Positions 38,311 through 50,573 of a stretch of 64,000 nucleotides of DNA are shown here, in pieces (position 1 is the first letter of the stretch; every line of letters starts with the position of its first letter). Location of the stretch: NCBI GenBank assembly GCA_013400155.1, contig VXBM01000023.1, forward strand, positions 1,178,033 through 1,242,032, read 5' to 3'. The translations under genes were made by a program, and so were the position numbers. Below the pieces are notes generated by a model. That model was not told the origin of the DNA and searched no databases. It saw nothing but the letters and a program-made list of their open reading frames with translations. Source of the DNA: Helopsaltes ochotensis. Taxonomy: Eukaryota > Chordata > Aves > Passeriformes > Locustellidae.

Positions 38311-40206
38311 TTTCTCCTGGGTTCAACGAGACTTTGCCATCCAGGCAGGGGAAGGTCACTCCTTGGCTCCAATGTATCAGTCAAGTCTTAACAGTCAGTT
38401 TTGGCATTCCATGATGCCTGAACAATGGCAGGCATCTTGGGAGGCCTGCAGAAGGGGAAGACGGTAGAGGCTGAGAGATTTTGTCCATATTTAGGCCATC
38501 ATATTATTCAAATACATGTTGCTTCTGCTTGTCAACAGTTTGGAGAGTAATAATGATTTTTAACAAAATGCCACCATGCTGGAAAGACAAGAGGTGGGAA
38601 GTGAGAGATTAGCTTGCTGTATGTGCAGTGCTGTTGCCTGGATGTTGGGTGGCTGTGGCAGGCTGTAAAGCCCCAGCAGCAAGGGCAGTTTCCCACTAGC
38701 CCTGTGTCCACTCTTGTATCCCTGCTGCTTGGTCAGGGCATTTTGGTGATACCAGTTTATAAAGGCTGATCTCAAAGGCAGATCTTCTCCACTGCCCGAG
38801 CCCAGCCTGTCCTGCTGTCTCTACTGCTGATGGATTAAGCCAGCAAAAACCACTTCTCTTGCCCACGTGATTTGGTCTAGGGCATTTTGGTCATGCCAAG
38901 GGAATGCAAATAATTTTTAAAAAGGCAGTCTTTGAAGCTCAACTAACCTTCAGGAAAAAGTGAGTGCTTGGTTCGGCTTTAACAGGTTGTGCAAAATTTA
39001 TTCTTGCTTAGGAAGGCTCTCTAAAGCTCATTGCTTTAAACCCTTTGATCGTCTCCTCTGTGGTTTGTTCATTTTTGTTATATTCCACTAATGGGAGCTA
39101 GAACTGTGACTCCAGGGTCACCTGAAAGCTTTCTAGCAAGCTGGGTAAGTATCCCAGGGGACTGTCAGTGAGACACCAGCTCCCAGACATGTTTGTGGGG
39201 TTCTCTGTATCTTGAAGTACAACTGGAGTTTCCCCCTCAAACAAGTCCAGGTGTGTGGTTGGGCTGCGCAGTCACCTTCAATGCATCTCAGTCACTGCTC
39301 TGATCACACAAACACTTTGGAGTAGGGAGCCAAAGGCTGTTTGCACAGAATTTCAGAGCTGAGGCTTTTTTCTTTGTAAAATCCTATTCTACTAGAGCTT
39401 GTCTCTTCCTGCTTCTTGCCAGTGCTGTTGTGGGGTATAGGTGCTGTTTGGGGTCGTGGCATTTTATAATTTTGTTTTGGAAACTTTCTGTTTATGTACT
39501 TTTCCACTGCACTGGTCTTCACCCAATTTCCTAGCTGGACTGGAAGTAATTTGTCTCCATTAGCTGCTGTAGGTGGAGAAATCCCTACTGATTATGGGGT
39601 CCTCTGGTCCTGCAGAGGCTGTTTTCCCTGGCTCAGGGCTGAGACCGGCTGCTATTTAATATAGGAAAGACTTGTTTTTCCTGCAGTGTGTGCTATGCCT
39701 GTTCTAGGGACATGTGCTAATAGCTGTACAGAGCTTCAGGGCCCTTTCTGACTGTGCTCAGTAGTTATCCCAGCCCCCTGCAAGGTAAATCATAGTAATC
39801 AGGCTTATTTTAGACAGGTATAGAGCAGTTGTGATTTGACCAGGTCCCTGCTATAGCTGCTTGCTCATACTCCTTTCTGGAAGAGATGACAGCAGGAAAC
39901 TTTTAGTCCTCAATCCATGCAGGAGACTCCACACCAAAAAAGCTCAGTATTCTGCTTTTCAGTGTCTAGAGCTGCTCATCCCAACAGAACCAAAGGTTTT
40001 AAAATAGTAGTTGATATCAGTCACTCAGGAAATGGGGAAAATTGCTTAATAATATATCTTGTAAGACCTCTGTGATTCATTCCCAGAACTACCTGGCTCT
40101 TCTGCTCTGAGGCTTAAGAGGTGGGAGAAGCTACCCTGGGCAGTGGGCATAAGGAGATATGGGGTGCTGCTTGTTTCCGTCTTTACCTCTTCTTTCCTTT
40201 CTACAG

Positions 40207-40346
40207 CTCCTGCTCAGGCCCAAATCATCCATGCTGGGCAAGCGTGCGTGGTGAAGGAAGACAACATCAGTGAGCGCGTTTACACAATTCGGGAGGGGGA
40301 CACGCTGGTCCTGCAGTGTCTGGTCACGGGACACCCCCGGCCACAG
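40207..40346 (+). CDS. MDGA1: MDGA1 internal exon: N-terminal half of Ig1
   Basis: This 140-nt exon begins with the last two bases of an Ala codon (phase 1) and ends after a Gln codon (phase 0). It encodes 46 whole residues of the mature N-terminus and first half of Ig1. Visible landmarks are the segment HAGQACVVKEDNISERV, an N-glycosylation sequon (NIS), EGDTLVLQC with the first canonical Ig cysteine at 40317-40319, and the GHPRPQ turn. The acceptor follows a pyrimidine tract ending ttctacag; the donor is CAG|gtatgc. Ig1 forms much of the neuroligin-binding face in known MDGA1 structures. Because it starts with a split Ala codon, the upstream exon must end in phase 1. That exon, carrying the signal peptide, is not recognisable in the 40 kb before this point. 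Reading past the donor meets a stop within 26 codons (open frame ends at 40424), so this is an internal exon. Confidence 0.96.
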
Positions 40347-43096
40347 GTATGCCTTCAGTCTTGCCTGTCACCCATGCTCCCCCATGGCACCTGTTTGCAG
40401 CCTCCACATAGAGGGGAATTGTGAGCAGCGGGGTGTCCAGCTCTCTCCTACATGTTGCACTCGGGTAGGGATGCCCCATTCTGCAAGAACTTAGCTGTTA
40501 AGCTATGAAGCATTTAAGCTTGCTTTCATGGAAAACAGTCCACAAAGCTTTGCAGAAGCTTACAAAGACCTTCTACTTGTCTTCAGTGTGTGAAGTCCCT
40601 CCAAACACCTAAAGTCCAACCTGAAATCTCAAATCTTTAACCCTCTTACTACAAAGTAGGAGCATGGTAGAAGACACTTCCCATATGTGCTTGCCGTAGG
40701 CGTTGGTCCTTCACAGACCAGCTTCTGTGGATGTACAGCCAAGGAGATGCTGCTTGGGGGAGTTTGGGAAGTTGTTGGTAGTGCACTTCACTGAGCCCCA
40801 CGCAGAGCCTGCTGTTCATTGCTTTGTGGCAGAGGCAGAGTCAGACTTGCAGCATGCTGCAATGGACACATCCATGCTGTGGTCAGAGACACAGTCCAGT
40901 GGGGAGGTACAAAGCTGAGCTTGGCTAACGGTTGCAGTCCTTACCTGGAGCGCCCAGAGGTTTGCACAGCCTCAGGCCTGTGCAGCCACCTCAGCACCCC
41001 TCAGATTCTCAAGCTGGGCTGTTCAGTGTTAATGTGGATGTGTCTGTAGAGGTAGTGGCCTAGAGCACGTGTCTGCCAGCCCTGGGACAGAGCGTGGTAG
41101 GAGCGGCAGCTGGTGCACACTGCGAGGCTGGATGTGCCAGAATACGCTCAGGAGAGCCACATGTGATGCCTGCCTTGGCCCCATTCCTCAGTCCTGCCAA
41201 AGATATTTGTGGCAAGAAGCCATGCATCTTCTTACGCCAGGCAGTGCCTCTGTGGGCTTGCTTGTGAGGAGCTACTTGGTGACGAGGTGATGACAACGGC
41301 GAGGATTTAAAGTGGCTTTTCCATCAAAAGAATATCCTGGAAACAATAAAAAGAAAATTGCCTGAGCCAAGTCAGCAAGAACAACCAGCCTAGGCTTGTG
41401 ACAGTGATGGGCAAATGGTACCTTTGTGCATCAGAAATGGGGAATTTGGTAGCAGTGGCCCTGCCTAAGGTTGTTGAATGAGTAGAAAGGTCCTGGCAGG
41501 TTGTAGGGATTTGAGCTTGAGTAGCTAGAGAGATTTCTGGAGCAGAGCCTATTGCAGATAGCATGCTAGTGGGCAACACTCTGGCTTGTCATTGCCCAGA
41601 CCTGCACAGGGGATGCCAGAGCCTAAAACCAGGCATGACCAGGGAGACTGGAACCTGCACGTATAAAATGTGGCATGCATCCTATTTCTGCTCTCCCTCC
41701 TAATGGATTGATTTCTCCCCCAGCTAAGCTCTTATCCTAACCTTTGTTTAATCTTCTCTTTCCCTTTCTATCAGACAGTCATTAAAGCATGAAAATGTGG
41801 CCAAAATACTAAAATGAGATTGTGATTGAAAAGATTAAAGAGCTGGCTGAAGTGTCCTTCAAAACAGGAGACTCCAAGAGTCTTCGGGCTCTCAGACAAT
41901 TTCATAAGCCTTCAAAGGCTGTATAAATCCATGGTCAATAGCTCCAAAAATCTGCACAGCCTGGTGCTCTGGGATGGGATGTACACACCCCTGCTCCTTC
42001 TAGATTATCAGCATCGACCAGGTGATGGCAGTGAGCTTTAGGCAAAGTCTGGCAGTGGCCAAGGTATTTGGTAGATCTTATCTATGCCAATGCTGAATGA
42101 AAGTCTCTCTTCTTTCTGCTGGCTGATCTTGCTGGATCTCAGTTCCAGAGTCAAAATGGCTCTAGAGTAGGAGGCCAGTGGTCAGCAGCCTTTGGAAGGG
42201 AGGTTGCAGATATAGAAAACCAATGGACTGAGAAAAGCCATCTCTCTCTTTCATTGTGTGGAGTGCAGAAAATAAGGAGGAGGCTTGTACTGCCACTGCA
42301 AGAGCTCTACCTCATTCCAGATGACAGAGAAACCCTTCAGTGTTTGGGATTTCTGTCCTCTTGCCACCATTCACCAGGAAATACCATGCAGCTCTGTTGC
42401 CCCTGCAAGCCAGGATCTTAAGACATGTAACATAAGGACAAAGAAATGTAAAGGTGGCTTGAAATCTGAAGGGATTTTTTTCTTTTTTTTTTCCTGTATC
42501 TTTAAAAACAGAGGAAGATCTTGTGTACTGCAAAAGGATGACTTACAAAAATAAAATACACATGGGTTCCCAGTGGGAAAGGGGCAAGAGTCAGATAGCA
42601 ACTGCATTTTCTCACTCATGGAAAAGTAAAAAGCAGAAATAGCCTTGTTGTCCAGAAAAAGATGAGTGTGGACTGCAGTAAAAGCTCTGTAGCAGTGAGC
42701 TGATGTCTGCTGTAGTGTCGTGGCCTACCACCACATGGGGTCTCAAGGCTGAATGCTGAAAGTCCTGTGCTGTGCCAATAGTGGTATAAAACTGAGCAAG
42801 CTGCTGGGTTTGCAGTATCTGAGCAGGAGTGGCAAATAATGCAGTGTGTGCCTGGGTGAATTGAGGGGTTACCCTGGACTCTTGGATGTGGGGATTGGCA
42901 ATGGGCCAGAATCAGCAGCTGGGCTGCTGAGACACACTGAGATCAGTCGTTGAGCTATGGTAAATCTGGCGGTGCTGTAGGACCTCTTCATGGAAATAGC
43001 TAGGGCGGAGGGGGGAGAGCAACAAAGGGAGCTCTGCTGAATCTTGGGATCTCTATTTTGTGCCGTGATTTCATTTCTCTTGTTCTTCTCATGCAG
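40347..43096 (+). other. MDGA1: MDGA1 intron 2, phase 0, splits Ig1
   Basis: This 2,750-nt intron lies between the two Ig1 exons. It starts gtatgc and ends ttcttctcatgcag. I see no repeats of recognised family and no credible open frame. A T-rich run is present near 42476-42490. Confidence 0.93.
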
Positions 43097-43271
43097 GTGA
43101 GATGGACCAAAACTGCTGGCAGCGCGTCGGACAAATTCCAAGAGACGTCAGTGCTTAACGAGACCCTTCGGATTGAGAAGATCCAAAGGCTGCAGGGGGG
43201 CCGCTATTACTGTAAAGCAGAAAATGGGGTTGGGGTCCCTGCCATCAAGTCCATTCGAGTAGATGTGCAGT
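43097..43271 (+). CDS. MDGA1: MDGA1 internal exon: C-terminal half of Ig1
   Basis: This 175-nt exon starts in phase 0 with VRWTKTAGSASDKF and ends one base into a Tyr codon (phase 1). It encodes the second half of Ig1: the core tryptophan (RWTK), a sequon (NET), the GGRYYCKAENG motif with the second canonical cysteine at 43211-43213, and the closing strand IKSIRVDVQ. The donor is AGT|gtaagt, close to consensus. The exon opens with GTGAGA directly after the acceptor cag, so the acceptor is immediately followed by a donor-like sequence (see findings). With the preceding exon it totals 315 nt, exactly 105 codons, which makes Ig1 a symmetric phase-1 to phase-1 module. The residues appear almost unchanged from mammalian MDGA1, as expected for the neuroligin-binding region. 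Confidence 0.96.
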
Positions 43272-46200
43272 GTAAGTCGTTTAACGGCAACCCAGACCTT
43301 CCCACAGTTCTACTGTGTCTCTGCCTTGCTGCGGGGCCAGCAGGGAGCTGCATTGCCCTAGGACCACGTGCACCCGATTCTGGAGCGGAGGGACTGGCGT
43401 GGTCTCCCCAGTGCCGTTTTTGCCTGGGAGATTAGATCCATCCCTGCAAAATGTAGCTCTGCTGTCCTTGTGAGTCATTCTTACCTAGGTGTCGTGATGT
43501 CTGTCTCTGACAGGGTTCCCTAGCACTGGTCTGGGATGTAGCACTGGGAGTTAGTTTTGCTTTCTTTGTCTTCATTTTGAAGCTGACAGAGCTTGAAGTA
43601 AGCAATGTTTCTTGAAGTTGGTAGTGCCCTGGGTGTTAGGGGCGTTCCTGAAATCAGTGTCCTGTTCCCAGCATTGCTACTTCTGTAGCATGCTGGAAAC
43701 AGGGCTGAAAACTCTGGATTCAGCTGAGTAGGCTGAGCTGTGATAGGGTGAATGTGAAGATGACTCAGCATTGCCCTGGTTGGTCATAGTGCCCATAAAG
43801 TGAAGGTGACTCAACATTTCTCTGGCTGGTACCCATCCTTCTTGAGTCCTGGAGATGCTGCTGGTGGTTTTCTACCTTGGGCTTCAAGTTTTGAGGGTTT
43901 CTCTTCATGTTTTTTTCTTAGGCTTAATGTTTATTCTTGGGCTGCTGTGGTCAAAAGAGAGGGAAATTAAACTTACTCTGTAAGGCCCAAATGGGAAAAA
44001 TCAAAGATTTAATGTCTAGGCAACATGTTTTGCGCTCTTGGAGAAGATTACCATTACATGGTCCTTGAATATCCACTATTCCAATTTTCTCCAGCCCAAC
44101 TAACACCAAATCCCTCTCCTCACTCATGTTATCTGAGAAGGCGAGAGGTGGATGGGAAAAAGTTGTGAAGTGTGATAAAGAAGCTGAATCTGTCCCTGAA
44201 CCTGTCATTAGCTGTTCTAATATTCCTCCTAGCAAGAAGGTCCTTCCTTCTGAGGTGAAGGGCACTGTGGTTGTCTATCAGTGGAACAACCTCCAAGCTT
44301 CAAAACCCGAGTACCTGGAGTCTGGGCAGACCTTTGCTGACAGCAGCTGCTGCCTGACTGCTTCCTTTTAGTCCTGCTGTCCAGCCCAACTGTGATGTGA
44401 CTCTCACAACATGTGCCACAGACCTGGGTGTCCTTTAGCTTTTGGCAGGTTTGTGATCCACTGTCATACTACATTGCTGGGAGTAGCTCCCATCTGTTCC
44501 TTCCTTGCCCTACCCTTTAATGGAGTAGTGTGGGCACTATCCTATCTAGGCTGTGGAAATGGATTGCTTCAACAGCAGCCACTGGATAGGATGAGTGTTT
44601 TTTCATTGGCATTGCATCACTTTGTTTAGAGAAGTTCTGGCGCCCACCCTAGATCTGCTTGGCTCCTCTGCCTGTTTCTTCTCCTACATGTTGGTGGAGG
44701 CATATGATAACTCTCCATTGCAAAGGATACTTGGTTTTCTCAAGGCTTAGTGTGACACCTTGCCAGGGCCTGTGTCTCAAGGGACAGGACTGTGCCATGA
44801 ATGTTTTCATGCCCTGAGGGTGCTCCACGGTGCAGGCTGGAGCTAGGTTGATGTAGTGTCCCATGGTCCCTCATGCAGCTCTGACCTGTAGAACTGTGGG
44901 GCTACTGGGGTGGCCAAGGGCTTTCTCATACTAACATCTACTCTGCAGATGGACTTGGTACTACACCTCTGTTCTGCTCACTTGGTTTTTGGGGAGGAGA
45001 GACTATTTTCTGCTCGTATTTGCAGTAGGTACAAGGGAACACATGGGAAAAGCCACAGTTTTTGTTGAACGCTCACCCAGGCAACCTTCAGCTGAATGAA
45101 CCAGAATTTGAAAAAAAACCCCCTTATTTTCCTGCATCCTATTTTGTAGTTAGAGGTAAGTAATCAACCTCATGTGTATCTTGGTGTCCTTGACAGCTGC
45201 TGCTAGTCCTCAGTCATACTTTTAGTGTTTGACAGTGAGGTTGTGCAGAGAGCATCGCTGGTGCCAAGAGGATGTTAAGCTGGAAACACTAACCTGTGTA
45301 GCATGATATTCCTCTGCCCCGAGCAGGCATCAGTGAGACTTTAAAGTATTGGTTAGACACTGGCAGAGAGGCAGCTGCTGCTCTGAGTATGTCCATGTGG
45401 GAGAGAGAGAAAGTAAAGAAAAGAAAAGAATGAATGTTTACAAGCTTTTATTGTGCATGAAACATCCCATGTGGTCATCTCCCTGAACAGCCTTGGGCCA
45501 AATTTATCATTTGAGCAGCTCACTGACATCAGTGGCATTACTCGTACATCAAGGACATAGACATTGTTGTAGGCCTTATTTTAGCTTTTCTCAGGAGGCC
45601 TAGACCTAGGGCTGACTGCTACAAAAGAAGGCTGAAGGAGTTGAAGGAGGAAAGTTTTAGCAACCAAAGAGAAGGTGTTGTTTTTTGTGTGGGGAGTAGC
45701 TGGGAACCAGAAGACTGGAATGGTGAGCTGCTTCTTTGGTTAGTAAGGGAAGTGTTTTACCTGCTGAGAAACAGTCTCAGAAGGATGGTAGCTACAGAGT
45801 TGCTCATGAAGTTTGAACAAATAAGTGAGGGTTAAGGACAAAGAAGGAGGAAAAGAGGAGAGGTGGTGCTCAGGGTCCTGAGCAAAAAAATTTGATTTTC
45901 AATCACCCTATGGCCACATGAAGACAGCGCTGTATGGAGAGGAGATTTTTTTCCTATCTGCATGTGTTTTTCTTCAGCTGTGGGTGTTTTTTGGTTGGCT
46001 GAATATTTTTTCTGGGGTATATTTTGTGTCTTGTCATTATTCCATTAATGGCTCTACTCATATCTCTGAGCTGTGGTCAAGCAGGCAAATTTCAGGTCGC
46101 ATAACAATTGCTGTCTGCTGAGCACACAGCTCATTAAAAGATGCGAATGCACAACTGGATGACATGTTAGCAGAAACTCATCCCAGCTTCCTTCTTCCTT

Positions 46201-47579
46201 TCTGGAAGTCAGATCTCCATTTTTCCAAATCTGCAAAATAAAATATTGTGAAAACTAGGTGGCATGGGAGGGCAGGAGGTAATGAGAGCATTAACATTTG
46301 CAGAGGATCATGCTGTCAGCACAAGAGGATACTGGGTACAAGTACCTCAGTTTCCTTGCAGGGTCATAATGCTCATGAAAATAGAGAATTGCTTCAACTT
46401 GAGTTCAGAAGGTGCCTTAGAAACATACTCAAAGACACAGGGACTGATTTCCATTTTAGAGGGCCAATTCTTGCCCAAAAGGATCTTTATATTTAACCTC
46501 AGTCACAAAGTTGTTTTGTGAAGAGAAAGATCCACTGCCTCTGAGGTGTCCCCCCATGCTACCTTGATGTTCAAACATTGATATGTGCTGCAGCTTGTGA
46601 GAAAATCATCCCTTTTTAGCAGGTGGGCAACTGTAGGGGGGCAGTGTGCCCTGTGTGGGATAGAGAAGATCCTCTCCCTGCAGGGCTATTGCTTCTATCC
46701 TTGCAAGTGTAGCCACTGATAACCATAGATTCAGTCATGGTGGCTGTGTATCTGGTGCAGGTGCAATAAGGGAATTGAAAGGAGCATCTTCTGTAAAGAA
46801 AGAGAACAAAAGAATCTGATCAGTTTAGGGAGGGGTATATGGGAGGCGTATATTGCAGCGACTGGAGATTGCTGAAGAAGGACAGTTGATAAAGGCTTCG
46901 AAGAAAATACACAGAGGATATTTAACAGGAAGAGAGAGAAATTATACATACCTATTACAGTGTTTTGCATCTCATATTCCCATGACTCCCCATGAGATTT
47001 GCTCTGTCTAGAAGACTTTCCAACTCAGCTCCTTGATCTTGTCCTGATTTTTTACTTTCATTCCTTGTATTGAAGATTCATCATGTCATTTGTACAGACA
47101 TCTCACAGACATGGAAAATCTCCATGATTTCAGGAGGAATTTGGGAACTGGAAAATGCAGAAATTATGATGGAACAGAGCTTTTTGAGATCCTTCTGACC
47201 TCTTATTGAAGTAGAAAATGGTGGTTTTCTGTAGGGGGGATGCCATTGGGGAAGGTGAGGCAGCCCACTGCTCTGAGGCAGGTGGCAGGCAGATGGTTTT
47301 TTGAGGACTGCATGGTGATCTGCAAACCAGAGACTGCTTTCTATTCTCTGAAGGTTTGTGTGGTGAGTGGGAGAATTCTGGCTTCTCCTGTCTGTTCCCT
47401 TTAGATATTGTTTGTGTTACTTGCCCTCAGATCAGCTCTTAAATCAGCAGTTGTCATCAGCCACGTGTGGCACCTTCCCCTCTCCTCAGTGGTCCCTGCA
47501 GCACCATCTGCTCTGCAGGCTGTACACGCAGACCAAGCGTTGCTAACAGCACCTGCGACCCTCCTTACCTCCCCTCCAG
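43272..47579 (+). other. MDGA1: MDGA1 intron 3, phase 1, between Ig1 and Ig2
   Basis: This 4,308-nt intron starts gtaagt and ends cctcccctccag. It contains an imperfect tandem duplication near 43754-43830 and a short AAAAG-rich run near 45414-45430. I recognise no coding or RNA gene in the rest. Confidence 0.93.
43754..43830 (+). repeat. Imperfect 46-bp-period tandem duplication
   Basis: gtgaagatgactcagcattg and following bases at 43754-43784 recur as gtgaaggtgactcaacattt and following at 43800-43830, both ending ctggt or ttggt. Confidence 0.65.
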
Positions 47580-47776
47580 ATCTAGATGAACCCGTTCTCA
47601 CCGTCCACCAGACCATCAGTGATGTGCGTGGCAGCTTCTACCAGGAGAAGACCGTCTTCCTCCGCTGCACTGTCAACTCCAACCCACCAGCTCGCTTCAT
47701 CTGGAAACGTGGAGCTGAGATACTTTCTCACAGTCAGGACAATGGTGTGGACATCTATGAACCCCTCTACACACAG
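47580..47776 (+). CDS. MDGA1: MDGA1 internal exon: N-terminal half of Ig2
   Basis: This 197-nt exon completes the Tyr codon (T|AT), then encodes 65 residues starting LDEPVLTVHQTISDVRG and ending EPLYTQ in phase 0. Landmarks are FLRCTVNSNPP with the first Ig2 cysteine at 47666-47668, the core Trp in FIWKRG, and SHSQDNGVDIYEP. The acceptor is preceded by ccttacctcccctccag. The donor CAG|gtgaaa lacks the usual G at intron position +5 and is the weakest donor in the gene by eye. Ig2 packs against Ig1 and contributes to the neuroligin contact in published MDGA1 complexes. A longer open frame running from 47408 through this exon is intronic read-through on both sides, not extra coding sequence. Confidence 0.96.
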
Positions 47777-50573
47777 GTGAAAATAAGCAAACCTCTGCCA
47801 ACTTGTGTTCAGCGTCTTGCTGATGCGGGGCACTGTAGTGGGTGGTGTTTCCTTCCCTGCGTGGATTATGATGCTGGGGAGAGGGTGCAGGCCACTGCAC
47901 AGAGAATTGCCTCCAGAATGCCGGTAGACTTTCCTTCTGCATGCAGATTCCCAGGGTACAAGAGGAGCAGAGAAGCAGGGGGAGAGTGTGGCCTAGGAGG
48001 GCCTTTCCCTTTTCATCACTGTCCCTGAGAGCAGTGACACAGCTCCCCTATTGAGGTTACACAGCTGCTGGATGGCTGAGGCTAAAATCCAAATAATCCC
48101 AAGATTGGATTTCCTCTATCACCCATCACTATTTTTTTTCTTAATTGAGTGCCCAGGCTCCAGTGTCAGGGAAGGGCTTCCTGTTTGGCAGTGTGAGCAA
48201 ATGGCAGGCATTGCTCATTGTCATGGGCTTTTTCTAATGGCCACAAGTAATGGGGAGCCCAACTGCCTGGGCACTTCCTGACTGTTGTCCTGTGTGTCCA
48301 CATCTTTTCTCCTTCTGCTTGCCTATGTTGGACTTGCCCTGCACAACCAGGTTTCCCCTGTAAACACCGATTTCTTCACAGTAATTAGTCTGCCACTGCA
48401 ATGGGAGGTGGAAGGGAACTTTTCTTTTGCCAGGGCACTATGGGCATGTTGCCCTAAGCTGAGCTTGGGATCTGAATGTCCTTTAGATGCTAATCAGCCC
48501 CAGCACTTCCAGCAAGGCTGCTAGGGAGCACATGGCAGGGATGGGTGGGAAGGGAGGGCTGAAAGGGCAGCTCTCCAGGGCACCTGTTTCATCCCAAGCA
48601 CCTTCCTATATTCCCAAAGCTGAGCCGAGAGCACATTCTGGCTGAGTTTGATTCTGAGCAATGCCCCAGGCAACCTTTAAGTTAATGTAGTCATGTTCAT
48701 ATTTTATTGAAACACACCATCTCTGTAGGTCATGGAAATGGGCATCCAAATGGAAATATTCAGGGGAATGAGGAGGGAGGAGAGAGCTGGAGGTTAGTGG
48801 CAGATTTGCAGAAACACTGTAGGTCAGCGCTGCTGTTTGGCCCTGAAGACAGCTTTGTCTGTGTGCTCTGTGGCTCCCAACTAGGACATCCCTGGCCTTG
48901 GAGGAAGCCACCATGGGCTCTTCCAGTTTTCACTAGGCTCAGTGTAATTAACAGGAGACATTGCCTAATGAGAGGATGTCTTAGGACTTGGGATATTTTC
49001 TCTAGCTAAATAAGGCGTCTGGCAAAAATTCACCATGTTGCAGCATTAATGTTTAAATGACCCAGCATGCTGCAGCTCCTGTCAGGCAATGCTCCCGACA
49101 TGATGGGTCATTCCCAGCTCAGAAAGGGGGTGTTGGGATTGCTGTGCTCAGACAGGAATGCCCTGACGATCCTTTCCTTAACACCACCATAAGCCTGTAA
49201 GTTTGGTTTGGTAAGAGTTGAAGTTAACAGAAACACATCTCTGCAAACTCTTGGAAGGGGAAAATCTTGCTGGAATGTTTAACTGGAGTTTTCAGTGCTG
49301 TCTTAGAGATGAACCTCTATCAGTGTCAGGTTTGAATAGGCTTTTACATTAAAAATGAGGTGAAGACTTCACTGTTTAAGTTTTTTAAAACTTATTTACA
49401 CTGGGGGTTTATACACATATACCTAAATTCGCTAATAATTAAAAAGGGTACATATGACCCTGTAAGTGTGTAGATGACGTGTATCATAGATGTCATATAT
49501 TTATGTCATAATTTGTGTGGCATAGCTACTGTTCTCAGGGGACAGGACTTTCCTAGGGTTATCAGTGTCCTAGGTTTTATCATTCTAATTTACCCTCGTC
49601 ACATCCTTGTTCTTGGCATATTAGCATTCCTGAGCTCATTGTCCAGTCCCTTGAGGTTGTCCTCAGGAGGATTTGTCATGCTGACACCTCCTCACACTTG
49701 TGAACACTTATGGAATGGTTTCTCCAAAAGACATTTAGACAAACACAAGGAGAACACAACAGCAACAAGCTGTCAGCAGAAGACATACGAGTTGCAGGGT
49801 GTGCAAACCAGAGGATGATTCTCAGAGCTTTCTGCATTCCATAAATAAAAGCCTACAGAACACGTCTATTGTTAATGTAACAACTTGATTCTGTTTCTAT
49901 AACAAGCCAGTAACTAATGGAGTGCAGGCAGTGATTTTATTTGTTACCTTAGAATGAGAAAAGGCTATCAAAGTCTCTGCAGTCACTCTGAATTTACATC
50001 AGCATAAACGAGATTGGAATCTGGAGAAGAGGGATCAGAAAGTTTTGGAAGTTCTTTGAGTATTTCTCTGAATTTTTTTTTCCTCCTGTACTACAGATTT
50101 CTAGACCATAACTGTTGAACTTGTCGTATTTTGGCCAGTATTAATGCCTCAATCTGCTCTGATTTACTTTGGTTTGGCAGTGTTGAGTCCCCAGTGACTT
50201 CTTTTGGGCTCCTACTGACATCTTGGAGTTAGATCTCAGGATCTGTTCTGGGATGGTTAAGGTTTGTCATGTTCTACAAGATGGCAGTAGTTGATGAAAA
50301 ATTATGCCCAGACCTGTTTGGCAGTGCTTTCAGGTCATGTCAGACAGTTAATGGCTGTTTTGTGAAACCCTGGAGGTGAAATGACCACTGCAAACATTTT
50401 GTGTCTCCTTTGTATAGAGCTGTGGAGGTCTGAAACCTGCACAGTTCCTTAAGGTTTTCATGAGAGCTGCTGATAATCTGTAAACTTTGGGACAGGATAT
50501 GGGCTTAGAATGAAGATCTGTGCTTTGGACACCCCATGTGTCATTTTTTGGCCCTATTTTTCCCAAATCCCAG
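47777..50573 (+). other. MDGA1: MDGA1 intron 4, phase 0, splits Ig2
   Basis: This 2,797-nt intron starts gtgaaa, a weak donor without G at +5, and ends caaatcccag. It holds a strong G-quadruplex motif at 48538-48558 on the transcribed-sense strand. Nothing else is recognisable. Confidence 0.93.
48538..48558 (+). other. Strong G-quadruplex motif in MDGA1 intron 4
   Basis: Five GGG runs within 21 bases are separated by loops AT, T, AA and A. It lies on the sense strand, so it is present in the pre-mRNA as well as the DNA. Confidence 0.85.

Larger units (their letters stand above)
1..40206 (+). other. MDGA1: Probable MDGA1 intron 1 (5' part outside window), noncoding
   Basis: No exon of any recognised gene is visible in this 40-kb stretch on either strand. 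Open frames here are short (under about 200 codons), lack recognisable domains, and are consistent with chance. The first recognisable MDGA1 exon at 40207 starts in phase 1, so a signal-peptide exon must precede it. I searched for its expected end (a GVY-like sequence plus one base before gt) and for a promoter-type CpG island and found neither, so exon 1 is most likely upstream of position 1. Embedded repeats, motifs and candidate regulatory sequence are listed separately; the remainder is ordinary unique intronic DNA. Confidence 0.75.

Noticed and set aside
47408..48028. 206-codon open frame covering the first Ig2 exon
   Set aside because: Only 47580-47776 is coding. The flanks are intron read-through, shown by the AG and GT boundaries and by exact family residues inside only.
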